Shown one piece after another: positions 1-8,670 of a stretch of DNA of 64,000 nucleotides (positions are counted from its first letter, which is position 1; the number at the start of each line of letters is the position of its first letter). The stretch is from Sinorhizobium sp. 8-89 (lineage in GTDB: Bacteria > Pseudomonadota > Alphaproteobacteria > Rhizobiales > Rhizobiaceae). The notes under the pieces were generated by a model, which ran no database searches, had not been told where the DNA came from, and saw only the letters and a list, made by a program, of their open reading frames with translations. The stretch lies in the NCBI RefSeq assembly GCF_030124325.1, contig NZ_JASKLR010000004.1, positions 392,509 to 456,508 on the forward strand, read 5' to 3'. A program made the position numbers and the translations under genes.

Positions 1-146
1 TCCTCGCGCTGTTCCTGGGTCGCGTCCTGCGAAACGATGTTGTTCACGGGATCGCCGAGATAACGGAACATCAGGAAGGCGATGAAAGCCACCGCGAGCA
101 TGACCATGACGGCCTGAAGAAGACGGCGGACGAGGAATACGAGCAT
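1..146 (-). CDS. ABC transporter permease, DppB type (partial, N-terminus only)
   Basis: The start codon is the complement of 144-146 and the gene runs off the left edge, so only about 48 residues are seen. They begin MLVFLVRRLLQ and continue into one hydrophobic membrane segment, then a short stretch with FRYLGDP. This N-terminus is typical of the first permease of peptide/nickel ABC importers, which form the inner-membrane channel. It lies 95 bases downstream of the substrate-binding protein gene on the same strand, so the two are probably one operon. The substrate cannot be read from this fragment. Confidence 0.8.
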   Translation of the reverse strand, partial: MLVFLVRRLLQAVMVMLAVAFIAFLMFRYLGDPVNNIVSQDATQEQRE

Positions 147-241
147 CGACCCAACTCCCTTGGGGTCCGCCCGCGCCACGGTCGGTGCGGGCTGATCGTG
201 AAAACGGCCCTGCCCGCTCACGGGGGCAAGGCCCGTTTCGG

Positions 242-1813
242 CTACTTGATACGCGTGTACCAGAGGCGCAGCAGGTCGTCGGCGGTCTGTACGACCTCGA
301 CATTGTCACGCACGGCCCAGGACAGCGGCTGCTGGTGCAGAGGCAGCCAGGCAACCTCCTCCTCCGTGATGCCGAAGGCCTCGATCATCATCTGGCGGCG
401 CTTGGCTTCATCGAGTTCGACGTCGATCTTCTTGGTCAGCTCGTCGACCTTGGCGTTCTTGTAGTCGCCGGGATTCCAGGTGCCCAGCTTGTCTTCCGGC
501 GAATGCAGCATGGCGGAAAGCACGCTGAAGCCGTCGAGCATCGGCAGCGTCGCCCAGCCGATCATGAACATGTCGGTCTGGCCTTCCTGCGCCTTCTTGA
601 AGTGCAGCGTGCGGGCTTCGGTCACCAGCTTGGCATTGAGGCCGACCTGCGCCAGCATCGCGGTCATCGCCTGGCAGACCTCCTCGTCGTTGACGTAGGC
701 GTCGTTCGGACAATTCATGTTGAACTGGAAGCCGTTCGGATAGCCGGCTTCGGTGAGCAGCGCCTTGGCGGCCGCGGGATCATAGGGGAAGCGCCGGTTG
801 AGCTTCTCGTCGAAACCTGGCACTTCCGGAGCGATCTGCATGCCGGCATTGCGGGACTTGCCGCGCATGATCTTGTCGCGGACGAGGTCCATGTTGATCG
901 CCTGGTAAACGGCCTTGCGGACACGCACATCCCTGAAAGGATTGCCTTCGACATTCCCGTCGACCAGCTTGTCGCGCATGTTGAAGTTCATCATGATCGT
1001 GCGCAGGCCGGGAGATTCCAGCACCTTGGTGCCCGGAGAGCCGGCGATGCGCTTGGCATCCTGCAACGGCGACGGCGTGATGATGTCGACCTCGCCGGAG
1101 AGCAGCGCTGCGACGCGGGTCGCGTCCGAGCTGATCGGCGTGTGCACGACCTTGGTGAGATTGTGCTCCGGCTTCTCCCACCAGGCTTCATTGGCGACCA
1201 GAACCGTTTGCGCGTCCGGGCGGCGGCTTTCGAGCTTGAACGGGCCTGTGCCGTTGGCGTGCGTGGTAGTGTAGCCCTCCTCGCCGAGCTCGGCATTGAC
1301 CGGCTTGACGGCGCCGTTCTTCTCCAGCCACTGCGCATCGAAGATCGCGATGTTGGTGAGATAGTTGTTGAGCAGCGGCGTCGGGCCACTGAGGTGCAGA
1401 TCTACCGTATAGTCGTCGACCGTTTCGGCGGACTTCAGCGCCGGCAGGTTGCCCTTGATCGGCGACTTATCGTCAGTCGCGCGCATCAGCGACATGACCA
1501 CGTCGTCGGCGGTGAAATCCGAGCCGTCGTGGAACTTGACGCCCTGGCGGAGCTTGTAGCGGATCACGTCCGGCTTGACGACCTCCCAGGAAACGGCGAG
1601 CGCCGGCTCGATCTTCAGTTCCTTGTTGTAGCGCACCAACGGTTCGTAGACGTGCAGCAGGAAATTGATCGAAAAGCTGTCCGTCATTGAATGCGGATCA
1701 AGCCCATAGATGTCGCCAGCCGAAGCGTAACGAAGCGTGTTCGCGCCGGCAGCCCCAACCAGGCCAAGCTGAACCAGCGCCGCCGCGGTGGCGGCGAGCA
1801 GAAACTTCCTCAT
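242..1813 (-). CDS. ABC transporter periplasmic substrate-binding protein, peptide/nickel (SBP_bac_5) family
   Basis: This 523-residue protein starts MRKFLLAATAAALVQLGLVG, a Sec signal peptide with likely cleavage after AGA-N. The mature part has the SBP_bac_5 pattern: DIYGLDPHSM near the front, EPLVRYN, and RQGVKFHDGSDFTADDV, with length normal for the family. A longer in-frame start exists at 1897, but the ATG at 1813 has a GGAGG five to eight bases upstream and puts the signal peptide at the N-terminus. The family delivers oligopeptides, glycosides or other small solutes to a DppB/DppC permease. The gene is divergent from a GntR regulator and lies beside an amidohydrolase, which suggests uptake of the compound that enzyme attacks (inference). 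Confidence 0.9.
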   Translation of the reverse strand: MRKFLLAATAAALVQLGLVGAAGANTLRYASAGDIYGLDPHSMTDSFSINFLLHVYEPLVRYNKELKIEPALAVSWEVVKPDVIRYKLRQGVKFHDGSDFTADDVVMSLMRATDDKSPIKGNLPALKSAETVDDYTVDLHLSGPTPLLNNYLTNIAIFDAQWLEKNGAVKPVNAELGEEGYTTTHANGTGPFKLESRRPDAQTVLVANEAWWEKPEHNLTKVVHTPISSDATRVAALLSGEVDIITPSPLQDAKRIAGSPGTKVLESPGLRTIMMNFNMRDKLVDGNVEGNPFRDVRVRKAVYQAINMDLVRDKIMRGKSRNAGMQIAPEVPGFDEKLNRRFPYDPAAAKALLTEAGYPNGFQFNMNCPNDAYVNDEEVCQAMTAMLAQVGLNAKLVTEARTLHFKKAQEGQTDMFMIGWATLPMLDGFSVLSAMLHSPEDKLGTWNPGDYKNAKVDELTKKIDVELDEAKRRQMMIEAFGITEEEVAWLPLHQQPLSWAVRDNVEVVQTADDLLRLWYTRIK

Positions 1814-1909
1814 GTAACTCCTCCCGTTCGGAACAATGGTCCTCTGGCGCTCGCTTTTGCGACGCTGGATACAGTTCCTGGGGGATATTGCTGACACTCA
1901 TGCGATGAA

Positions 1910-1941
1910 TTGTCAACAATCATCTGGAACAATGTTGACAA
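1910..1941. promoter_or_regulatory. Inverted-repeat operator candidate between importer and GntR gene
   Basis: TTGTCAACAAT at 1910-1920 is mirrored by AATGTTGACAA at 1931-1941, 10 of 11 positions, around a 10-base centre. It sits in the 189-base gap between the divergent importer and GntR genes. FCD-type GntR proteins bind such dyads, usually in their own intergenic region, so autoregulation plus control of the importer is the likely role. Binding is inferred. Confidence 0.5.
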
Positions 1942-2002
1942 AAGCTCCGTTTCCGCTTGAATGGTGTCGAGGTGATTTCGGCGCGCCGGGGAGGAATGCG
2001 GA

Positions 2003-2692
2003 ATGGACATGGAAGCCGGCACACGGCCTGCGACGGATCAGGAAATCTATCAGAGGCTTTGGAGCGCCATCGCCGAGCGGCAGATCGGCCCAGGCACCAG
2101 GCTGAAGGAAGAGCAGCTTTCCGAGATCTTTTCGGCGAGCCGGGCCCGCATTCGCCAAGTGCTGCAGAACCTTGCGCGTGACGGCTTGATCACGCTCGTA
2201 CCCAATCGTGGCGCCTTCGTCTCCCAGCCGTCCACCGAGGAGGCGCGAGATGTCTTCTTCGCCCGGCGGACGATCGAGGAACGGCTCGTCGAGAAACTTT
2301 GCGCGACAATCGATGCCGGCGGCATCGACCGGCTCCGAAATCACGTCGAGGCGGAACGCCGCGCTCACTCCAACCGGGATATCGCCGCCGCCATCCGGCT
2401 TTCGGGCGCATTCCACCTCTTGATCGCCGAGCTTGCACAGTCGCAGATCCTCGCCGATCTGCTGCGGGACCTGGTTTCCAGAACGTCCCTGATCATGGCG
2501 ATGTACCGGCAGAAGGACGTGCTGAACTGCGGCCCGGACGAGCATAACGCCATTGTCGACTGCATCGTCGCCCGCGATGCCAGAAAGGCGCTCGCAGTGA
2601 TGCATCACCATCTCGCCCATATCGAGAACCAGCTCGACCTCGAGACCGATCGCGTCGCGGCCCGGAACCTCGAAGACATCCTGGGCGCCTGA
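2003..2692 (+). CDS. GntR-family transcriptional regulator, FCD (FadR/VanR) subfamily
   Basis: This 229-residue protein has an N-terminal winged helix-turn-helix (about residues 12-75), including PGTRLKEEQLSEIFSAS and the wing LVPNRGAFVS. An all-helical FCD ligand-binding domain follows (about 85-215), with FARRTIEERLVEKL and the metal or ligand histidine region AVMHHHLAHIENQ. Such proteins usually repress catabolic operons until a small carboxylate or related metabolite binds. It is divergent from the importer and is followed after 35 bases by the amidohydrolase, so it probably controls both. A methionine at residue 3 could be an alternative start. The effector is unknown. Confidence 0.9.
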   Translation: MDMEAGTRPATDQEIYQRLWSAIAERQIGPGTRLKEEQLSEIFSASRARIRQVLQNLARDGLITLVPNRGAFVSQPSTEEARDVFFARRTIEERLVEKLCATIDAGGIDRLRNHVEAERRAHSNRDIAAAIRLSGAFHLLIAELAQSQILADLLRDLVSRTSLIMAMYRQKDVLNCGPDEHNAIVDCIVARDARKALAVMHHHLAHIENQLDLETDRVAARNLEDILGA

Positions 2693-2727
2693 GCCCGATC
2701 TCGACTGAAAATCCGAAAGGCAACGAC

Positions 2728-4176
2728 ATGGAGCAGCCGGATATTCTCCTGCGCAATGTGACTGCTGTCACCGTAGATAACGAGCGACGGGTAATCGACC
2801 GGGCGTGGCTGGCCATTGCCGGAGACCGCATCGCGGGCATTGGCAGCGAGGCCGACGAGCCGCCGCGGGACGCCCGGGAAATCATCGATGGCTCCGGCAT
2901 GGTCGCAATGCCGGGCCTTATCGACTGCCATTCGCATGCGGGGCATGGATTGGTGCGAGCTGCGGGCTGCGGCGACGTCGACCGCTGGTTCGAGGTCTGC
3001 GAGGCGATCTACGCCCGCGCGTCGACCGCCGACTTCTGGCGGGCGGAGGCGCGCCTGACGCTGCTGGAGCGGCTTCAAGGCGGCGTTACGACGGCGATGA
3101 CTCTGCTAGGCGGCGGTGCCGACATCATGCGCACCGACGATCCGACATTCGGCGACGCGCATTGCACGGCAACCGCGGAGGCAGGCCTTCGCACCATTCT
3201 CGCGGTCGGGCCAACCCGTCCGCCCTTCCCCCGCAGCTATCGGCGTTACGAAAATAATGATGGCCGGGATATCGCCATTTCCTTCGAGCACCAGTTGGAG
3301 GTGTGCGAAGACCTGATCGATCGCTGGAATGACGTGCTCGACCGCCGCACCGGCGTCGCGCTGGCAATGCCCGTCTATTATGCCGCCGATGTCGTGGAGG
3401 GGCCGGCACGCCGGAAAGTCAAGGACATGGGCGACGCGGTGATGGCCTTGCGCGAGCGCAAGAAGGTCCTCTTCACCCAGGACGGGCATCGCGAAGGGTC
3501 GATCGCGCTCGCCCGCGATCTCGGTGTTCTGGGTCCATTCGCCCTGCTCGGCCACAGCGTCGATCTCACGCCGGCAGACTTCGAGGCTCTTGTGCAAACC
3601 GGCGCCTCCATCATCCACAATCCAAGCGCGATCATGTCGATCTACGGTCGCTGCCCGGTTCCGGAACTGATCGATGCCGGCATCGTCGTCTGCCTCGGCT
3701 CCGATGCCGCGGCGCCCGATCGGGGTTACGACATGTTCCGCCACATGGCGCAGTGCATGCATTATCATCGCCGGCATTTCCGCGATCCAAGCTACCTGCC
3801 CCCCGGCAAGACCATCGAAATGGCGACGATCGACGCCGCTCGGGCACTCGGCCTCGAAAGCGAGCTGGGTTCACTGGAAACCGGCAAGAAGGCGGATATC
3901 GTGCTCATCGACATGCGCAAGCCCCATCTCTACCCGCCAGGCATGCCGGTCACGCGGCTTGCGCATTTCGCCAATGCCGCGGATGTCGACACCGTCATCG
4001 TCAACGGAAGGGTGCTCATGCGCGGCCGGCGCATCGAACATCTTGATACGGCGGATATTCTGGACTCCGCGGCGCGAGAGCGAAAGCTGGCTTTCGAGCG
4101 GGCCGGCGTGACCGAACTTTTGGGCGAACCGGCGTCCTATTGGAGATCAAGCCGGCTCGTCACCCAATCGCACTGA
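2728..4176 (+). CDS. Amidohydrolase / aminohydrolase of the TrzA-AtzA-like (ATZ/TRZ) family
   Basis: This 482-residue cytosolic enzyme has the composite domain at both ends and a metal-dependent TIM barrel between. The first metal motif is CHSH (His68 and His70). The later barrel carries DGHREG, the LLGHSVDLTP histidine and GSDAAAPD with the catalytic aspartate. These are hallmarks of hydrolases that deaminate or dechlorinate heterocycles such as guanine, 8-oxoguanine, cytosine or s-triazines. It follows the GntR gene closely and shares its orientation. A purine- or triazine-like substrate is possible, but residues alone do not decide it. Confidence 0.85.
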   Translation: MEQPDILLRNVTAVTVDNERRVIDRAWLAIAGDRIAGIGSEADEPPRDAREIIDGSGMVAMPGLIDCHSHAGHGLVRAAGCGDVDRWFEVCEAIYARASTADFWRAEARLTLLERLQGGVTTAMTLLGGGADIMRTDDPTFGDAHCTATAEAGLRTILAVGPTRPPFPRSYRRYENNDGRDIAISFEHQLEVCEDLIDRWNDVLDRRTGVALAMPVYYAADVVEGPARRKVKDMGDAVMALRERKKVLFTQDGHREGSIALARDLGVLGPFALLGHSVDLTPADFEALVQTGASIIHNPSAIMSIYGRCPVPELIDAGIVVCLGSDAAAPDRGYDMFRHMAQCMHYHRRHFRDPSYLPPGKTIEMATIDAARALGLESELGSLETGKKADIVLIDMRKPHLYPPGMPVTRLAHFANAADVDTVIVNGRVLMRGRRIEHLDTADILDSAARERKLAFERAGVTELLGEPASYWRSSRLVTQSH

Positions 4177-4243
4177 TGTCGTCCCGCGTCTTCGCCGGTC
4201 AACAACGGTTAGGACCCGCGCAGGTGCGGCACAGTGGGTCGCG

Positions 4244-4747
4244 CTATCTTACGCGGATACGCCGGATGATCGCGAAATGGCAGCAGGCACAGGCGGCAAG
4301 GACGACGACGAAAAGCGCGGACCCAAGCGGCGAATAGGCGGGCGGCAGGAAAGACCAGTCGCCGCGCAGCACCTGCGGCAACGAGAGGCCTGAAACGCCG
4401 GCCTGGGCGATTGCGGCCCGCACCATGCCGAGCGCGGTGGCGATCAAGGCGACGTGCGCGTGGATGAAGCGCGTGCGCGGATATCGATCGGGCCGGATCG
4501 CCAGAAGGATTCCCAAAAGCGCTGCGAGCACCAGAATCACGGCGGCACTCCAAAGCCCGACGCCGGGAACGGCGAGAAGTATGAAGACTGGTTCGCGCAT
4601 GACCGGAAGTATCGTCATGTAGAGCCACCAGGAGAACTCGCTCGCGGGATAATAGGCAAGCAGAACCATGCTGGCCAGAAACGCAGCCGCCAATGCATAA
4701 GCGCCACATGGGCCGAGTCGAAGGAAGGTTAGAACTGAAGCTCGCAT
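4244..4747 (-). CDS. Hypothetical integral membrane protein
   Basis: A 167-residue protein with about four hydrophobic segments (residues 6-28, 33-55, 58-82, 130-152), short loops and an arginine-rich C-terminus ending IIRRIRVR. I do not recognise the family. The ATG at 4747 was chosen because the protein then begins directly with a membrane segment; a GTG at 4789 would add 14 residues. The ribosome-binding site is weak in both cases, so the start is uncertain. It converges with the amidohydrolase and stands upstream of nothing on its own strand. Confidence 0.55.
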   Translation of the reverse strand: MRASVLTFLRLGPCGAYALAAAFLASMVLLAYYPASEFSWWLYMTILPVMREPVFILLAVPGVGLWSAAVILVLAALLGILLAIRPDRYPRTRFIHAHVALIATALGMVRAAIAQAGVSGLSLPQVLRGDWSFLPPAYSPLGSALFVVVLAACACCHFAIIRRIRVR

Positions 4748-5058
4748 TTGCAGGCATCCCCTTTGACTGGAGCGCGTCCGCTCGGACACTGTTCATATAT
4801 AAGGCGACGCTTAACTGGGGCTTACCGATCGTAACTTTCTGTTCGGACCGGAACGACCTGACTTGCCAGCAATTGAGCCGGCAGATTGAAACCGTTCATG
4901 GCGATGGTCACCGAACACGGCACCGCCTTAAGATGCGCGATGTGTCTCTTTAATGCGACTCATTGTTTCAATTCTACATTTATTAGCATTTTTTTCGGAA
5001 GATTTTCCGTGAGTGCTTGCAGGCGCGAGGCTACTTTAGCCAAAAATCGGGGGAATAG
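4748..5058. other. Intergenic region upstream of tadD
   Basis: A 311-base gap between divergent genes. The stretch from about 4930 to 5040 is clearly more AT-rich than its surroundings and probably holds the tadD promoter. I cannot assign definite -35/-10 boxes and see no small gene. Confidence 0.5.
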
Positions 5059-5586
5059 ATGGCAACTTCTCAGATCAGATCGCGGATCAGGTGCCTCACC
5101 TTATTGCTCGCGGGCGGAATCCTGCTGGCCGGCTGCCAATCGGCCGCCCTCGACGACGTGGCGGCCTTCGGCGATAGCGCCAAAACACTCGAGGATGATT
5201 CGGCCGTAGCCTTCTACAAGAACGACGAGTTGGTAACCAAGGGAAAGCTGCAGTTCAAGGAGAAGAACTACGGTAAGTCCTACGCCATCTACAAGCGGGC
5301 CGTAGCGGTCTTTCCCGAAGACCCGTCCGCTTGGCTGGGCTTTGCCGCCTCCGCCGACATGATCGGTCGCTTCGATACCTCAGACCGTGCCTACCAGCAG
5401 CTCTCGGGCATGATCGGAAACACGGCGGTCTACTACAACAATATCGGATACTCGCATCTTTTGCGTGGCGACCTGCCCAAAGCCCGGCGTTACTTCCTGA
5501 AGGCCTATGAACTCGATCCGGCGAACGAGACCACGGCCAGGAACCTGGAACTCATGAAAAACAGCGTGAAGTTCGCGCAACGATAG
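5059..5586 (+). CDS. tadD: TadD-like TPR lipoprotein of the Flp/Tad pilus
   Basis: This 175-residue protein has a lipoprotein signal ending LLLAGGILLAGC, so the cysteine near residue 30 would be lipidated. The rest holds TPR-type helical repeats, including KNYGKSYAIYKRAVAVFPED, YYNNIGYSHLLRGDLPKARR and FLKAYELDPANETTARN. TadD is the outer-membrane pilotin-like lipoprotein needed for assembly of the Tad secretin. It lies at the far end of the tad locus on the opposite strand, with its own upstream region, so it is transcribed separately and convergently with the pilus operon. Confidence 0.85.
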   Translation: MATSQIRSRIRCLTLLLAGGILLAGCQSAALDDVAAFGDSAKTLEDDSAVAFYKNDELVTKGKLQFKEKNYGKSYAIYKRAVAVFPEDPSAWLGFAASADMIGRFDTSDRAYQQLSGMIGNTAVYYNNIGYSHLLRGDLPKARRYFLKAYELDPANETTARNLELMKNSVKFAQR

Positions 5587-5727
5587 AGTGCGCGCGACGC
5601 GGTTCATGCGGGCGGAGTGGGCGGCAACGTGCGGCGAAAAGGCCGCATCCCACTGTGACACGATTTTTGATCCTCGCCGAGAGCGGCTTTCGAAAAGAAA
5701 AAATCGGTTCGGCGGAAAACCCGCAGA

Positions 5728-6297
5728 TCACCTCACCTTGCGCAGGATCAGTTTACCCTCGGGCGAGATCGAGCGTTCGTAATGCGGCAGGTCCGCAACG
5801 GAGACACCTTGGGTGCCAGTCGAGGCGAGATTGTCTTCCGCCACCTGCAGTCCGGCGGAGAAGGCATTGGCCGACGGCTCCAGCCGTTGTGTCACGCCCT
5901 TTCCGGGCGCGCTCATGATCAGGCTTCCGCCGGAGGCAACCAAACCTGAACGCATGCCGGCATCGAAATCGGCGATCTGTTTGCGCAGGCCCTCCAGACG
6001 CTGGCGAACGATTGCCATGTCCTCGGCCTTGGCGCTTCGGGCGATATGCCGCCCCTGTTTGTCGACCAGTTCTTTCAGGCCATCGATGGAACGCTTGAGC
6101 GCGGCGAGGCTCTCGCGGCTATCGGCCGCATTCTTAGCCGTGTAAAGAAGAATGCCGGCGTTCAACGGCAGGAGCAACAGCGCAAGCGTAATCAGGGACG
6201 CCCCTTTCGAGCGGCTCGGTTCCTTGGCTGGTCGCTCGACGCGTTGCCTCGCGCCGTCAGATTCGACATCGACATCCGGAATACTGGTCATCCGCAT
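5728..6297 (-). CDS. Hypothetical single-pass membrane protein with coiled coil, end of tad operon
   Basis: An approximately 189-residue protein with a polar, proline- and arginine-rich N-terminus, one membrane segment (LITLALLLLPLNAGILLYT, around residues 35-54) and then a heptad-like charged region (SLAALKRSIDGLKELVDKQG and RLEGLRKQIADFDAG) that should form a coiled coil. The C-terminus contains LPHYERSISPEGKLILRKVR. I do not recognise the family. The ATG at 6297 has GGCGGAG just upstream. It follows the AAA ATPase by 106 bases on the same strand and is probably the last gene of the pilus operon. Confidence 0.6.
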   Translation of the reverse strand: MRMTSIPDVDVESDGARQRVERPAKEPSRSKGASLITLALLLLPLNAGILLYTAKNAADSRESLAALKRSIDGLKELVDKQGRHIARSAKAEDMAIVRQRLEGLRKQIADFDAGMRSGLVASGGSLIMSAPGKGVTQRLEPSANAFSAGLQVAEDNLASTGTQGVSVADLPHYERSISPEGKLILRKVR

Positions 6298-6403
6298 CAC
6301 TCCGCCGCAAGCAGGATCAAGTCGCTGAATTCCATTGCATCAGTATTTCAGGCATTCCTTAATAAGGTACGCACCCATTGCTTCCCGTATCCCGCTACGG
6401 ATC

Positions 6404-7699
6404 CTAATCCAGCGTAAACACGCCCTCCCATGCCCGTTCCAGCATTTCCAGCGAAGCCACCTTCGGCATCGCGTTGAACTCGCAATAGGATCCGATGAAA
6501 TCCAGGAGGTATTTGGGATGGTAACAGGACGCCAGTGATTCGCCAGTGTATTTCCGATCGTAGAACAGCTCCAGGTCTCGCTCGCGCAGTTCTACCGAAA
6601 CGTTCTTCGCATAGGTGCCGAAGATGCGGATATATTCTGCCCGCGAAGGAGTATTGACAAATATCTTGTACTTCAGCCGCCGCAGACCCGCTTCGTCCGA
6701 AAGGTCCTTCGGGGCAATGTTGGTGGAGAAGACCACGAGCTCGTCGAACGGAACCTTGAACTTCTTTCCCGTATGCAGGGTCAAGAAGTCGTAGCCACGC
6801 TCGAGCGGCACGATCCAGCGATTGATCAACGCTTGCGGCAACACCTGCTGACGACCGAAATCGTCGATAATGAAGACGCCGCCGGATGCCTTGAGATGCA
6901 TCGGCGACTCATAAACATTCGACCCCTCGTTGAAGGCCAGATCGAGCAGGTCGAGGGTCAGTTCGCCACCGGTCTTGATCACTGGCCGCCGGCATTCGAC
7001 CCATCGCTGGTCCGACTTCGGATATGGCACCGTTCCGACGGATTGATGGACGGCTTCGTCGTAGAAGCGGATGACATAGCCGCCGACCTCGACAGCATGG
7101 GGCACCCAGATCGTCTGTCGGAACAGACGCGACGTACGCTCGGCAATGCTCGTCTTGCCGTTGCCGGGTGGTCCGTAAAGCAGAATGGACTGCCCGGAAT
7201 TCATCGCCGGGCCGAGTTTTTCGACCAACGACGGCGATAGCACAAGGCCCTCTAGGCTCTCGATCAGAAGGTCATGCGTCACCCGTTCGTGATGGATCGA
7301 TTGCAAGCCGAGCTGCCGACAGAAGGCGTCGAGCGACACCGGCGCCGGCCCCACATAGGACGATTGCCGGGAGGCGACGTGGGCATATTCGAGGCCCTTC
7401 ATCGAAAGTGCGTAGCGGATGTCGGATCTGACATCGTCGCCGGCGAGCCCCCGTGCCTCGAAATAGGCGAGCTTCACAAGCTCCTTGACCAGCAGGTTGA
7501 CCACCACCTTGGGCAGCTTCATCCGCTCCGCCAGATGCGATGGCGTGACCGTGTCCTGTTCGGTCGCGCATTGCGCCGCCAACCGCAGCAGGAACGACAG
7601 TTCGAGCCCGGTTTCTTCCACGCTAGCCGGCGCCATCGGCATGCGGAGATCAAGCGTCGGAGCGAAATCCTCACGGTCCTGGTTAAGCGAATATTGCAT
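6404..7699 (-). CDS. AAA-family ATPase associated with the tad locus
   Basis: A 431-residue cytosolic protein. Residues about 40-110 look like a winged-helix module (TVTPSHLAERMKLPKVVVN). The ATPase core follows, with Walker A LYGPPGNGKTS near 174-184 and Walker B GVFIIDDFGRQ. It is not a TadA-type secretion ATPase; it is closer to MoxR/AAA+ remodelling proteins. The ATG at 7699 was chosen over an upstream start because the leading 27 residues of the longer frame overlap the end of tadC and lack family character. It starts 16 bases after tadC, so it belongs to the pilus operon. Its role is unknown. Confidence 0.75.
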   Translation of the reverse strand: MQYSLNQDREDFAPTLDLRMPMAPASVEETGLELSFLLRLAAQCATEQDTVTPSHLAERMKLPKVVVNLLVKELVKLAYFEARGLAGDDVRSDIRYALSMKGLEYAHVASRQSSYVGPAPVSLDAFCRQLGLQSIHHERVTHDLLIESLEGLVLSPSLVEKLGPAMNSGQSILLYGPPGNGKTSIAERTSRLFRQTIWVPHAVEVGGYVIRFYDEAVHQSVGTVPYPKSDQRWVECRRPVIKTGGELTLDLLDLAFNEGSNVYESPMHLKASGGVFIIDDFGRQQVLPQALINRWIVPLERGYDFLTLHTGKKFKVPFDELVVFSTNIAPKDLSDEAGLRRLKYKIFVNTPSRAEYIRIFGTYAKNVSVELRERDLELFYDRKYTGESLASCYHPKYLLDFIGSYCEFNAMPKVASLEMLERAWEGVFTLD

Positions 7700-7715
7700 C
7701 GAGTCCTCGCTACTC

Positions 7716-8663
7716 TTAACCGCCGGGCGCCATGCCGGCGAGAAGGCTGACCACGCGGATGACGACAGGCACAAGCACAATGACCAGGCTCACGGGAAAC
7801 AGGAAGGCGCCGAGCGGCAGCAGCATCTTGATCGGCAGGGCGTTGGCCTTTTCCTCGGCGCGGACGATGCGAAGATCGCGCATTTCCTTGCTGTAGACCC
7901 GGAGCGTCTGCGTGACGCTTGTTCCAAGCTCCTCCGACTGGCGGAAGAGAACCGAAAGCGCGCGTGCCTCGTCGATCCTCAGTCGCGTCGCGAGATTGGC
8001 AAGCGCCTCGCGCAACCGGCGCCCGCCGCGCACCTCCAACATCATGATCGAGAGATGCAACCCAAAATCCTGCTGCTTGGCGACGAATTCCCGCGCCACG
8101 CGGTTTGCTGCCGCTTCGATGCTCATGCCGGCGTCGAGACAGACGATCAGCATGTCCATGAAGTCGGGAAAAAGACGGCGGTAATCGCGTTCCTTGGCGT
8201 CGCCCCGCCGGTCGATATAGATATTCACCAGGATGAAGGCGGCACCGGCCGCGAACATCGCGCCGAGCAGGGTCGCGACGCGTGAAATCTCAGGAAAGAA
8301 GCGATTAAAGGCCCAGACAGCCAGAACCATGACGCCGATGCATATGATCGCGCGGATCATCTGGAACGTCGTAACGGCGTTGGCGCTGAAATAGCCGGCT
8401 CGGATCAGCCGGTTTTGCGTGGAATTGGGGTTGGTGTCACTACGGGTGATGTCGAAATAGCGGCGGATCAGCCGGTTCTCCGCCTCGCCGAGATCGGCGA
8501 TCGCTCCGTCACCAACATGCAGTTCGTCGCCTCGTGCTCTCGTCTTCGTTTCCGAGAGCCTGAGGCCCACCTCGCGCCGGCGGAAGACGACTTCGGAAGC
8601 GGCGGCTGAAAAGATCAGGACCGAAAAGAAGACAATGAGATAGATGCCGTACTCGTTCCACAT
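7716..8663 (-). CDS. tadC: TadC inner-membrane platform protein of the Flp pilus
   Basis: This 315-residue protein has the T2SS-F domain in its second half: FPDFMDMLIVCLDAGMSIEA, then ALSVLFRQSEELGTSVTQTL and a C-terminal pair of membrane segments. An N-terminal membrane helix begins at MWNEYGIYLIVFFSVL. With TadB it forms the cytoplasmic membrane platform on which TadA drives pilin addition and, in some systems, retraction. The ATG at 8663 gives the usual family N-terminus. Its start is 7 bases after the tadB stop, so translation is probably coupled. Confidence 0.9.
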   Translation of the reverse strand: MWNEYGIYLIVFFSVLIFSAAASEVVFRRREVGLRLSETKTRARGDELHVGDGAIADLGEAENRLIRRYFDITRSDTNPNSTQNRLIRAGYFSANAVTTFQMIRAIICIGVMVLAVWAFNRFFPEISRVATLLGAMFAAGAAFILVNIYIDRRGDAKERDYRRLFPDFMDMLIVCLDAGMSIEAAANRVAREFVAKQQDFGLHLSIMMLEVRGGRRLREALANLATRLRIDEARALSVLFRQSEELGTSVTQTLRVYSKEMRDLRIVRAEEKANALPIKMLLPLGAFLFPVSLVIVLVPVVIRVVSLLAGMAPGG

Positions 8664-8670
8664 GGCGGGC

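Noticed and set aside
185..1690. Plus-strand open frame opposite the solute-binding protein
   Set aside because: No domain signal; antisense shadow of a well-supported gene.
1926..1951. GGAAC, 17 bases, CGTT in the GntR upstream region
   Set aside because: Formally fits, but it stands alone among non-stress genes and overlaps the dyad; treated as chance unless tested.
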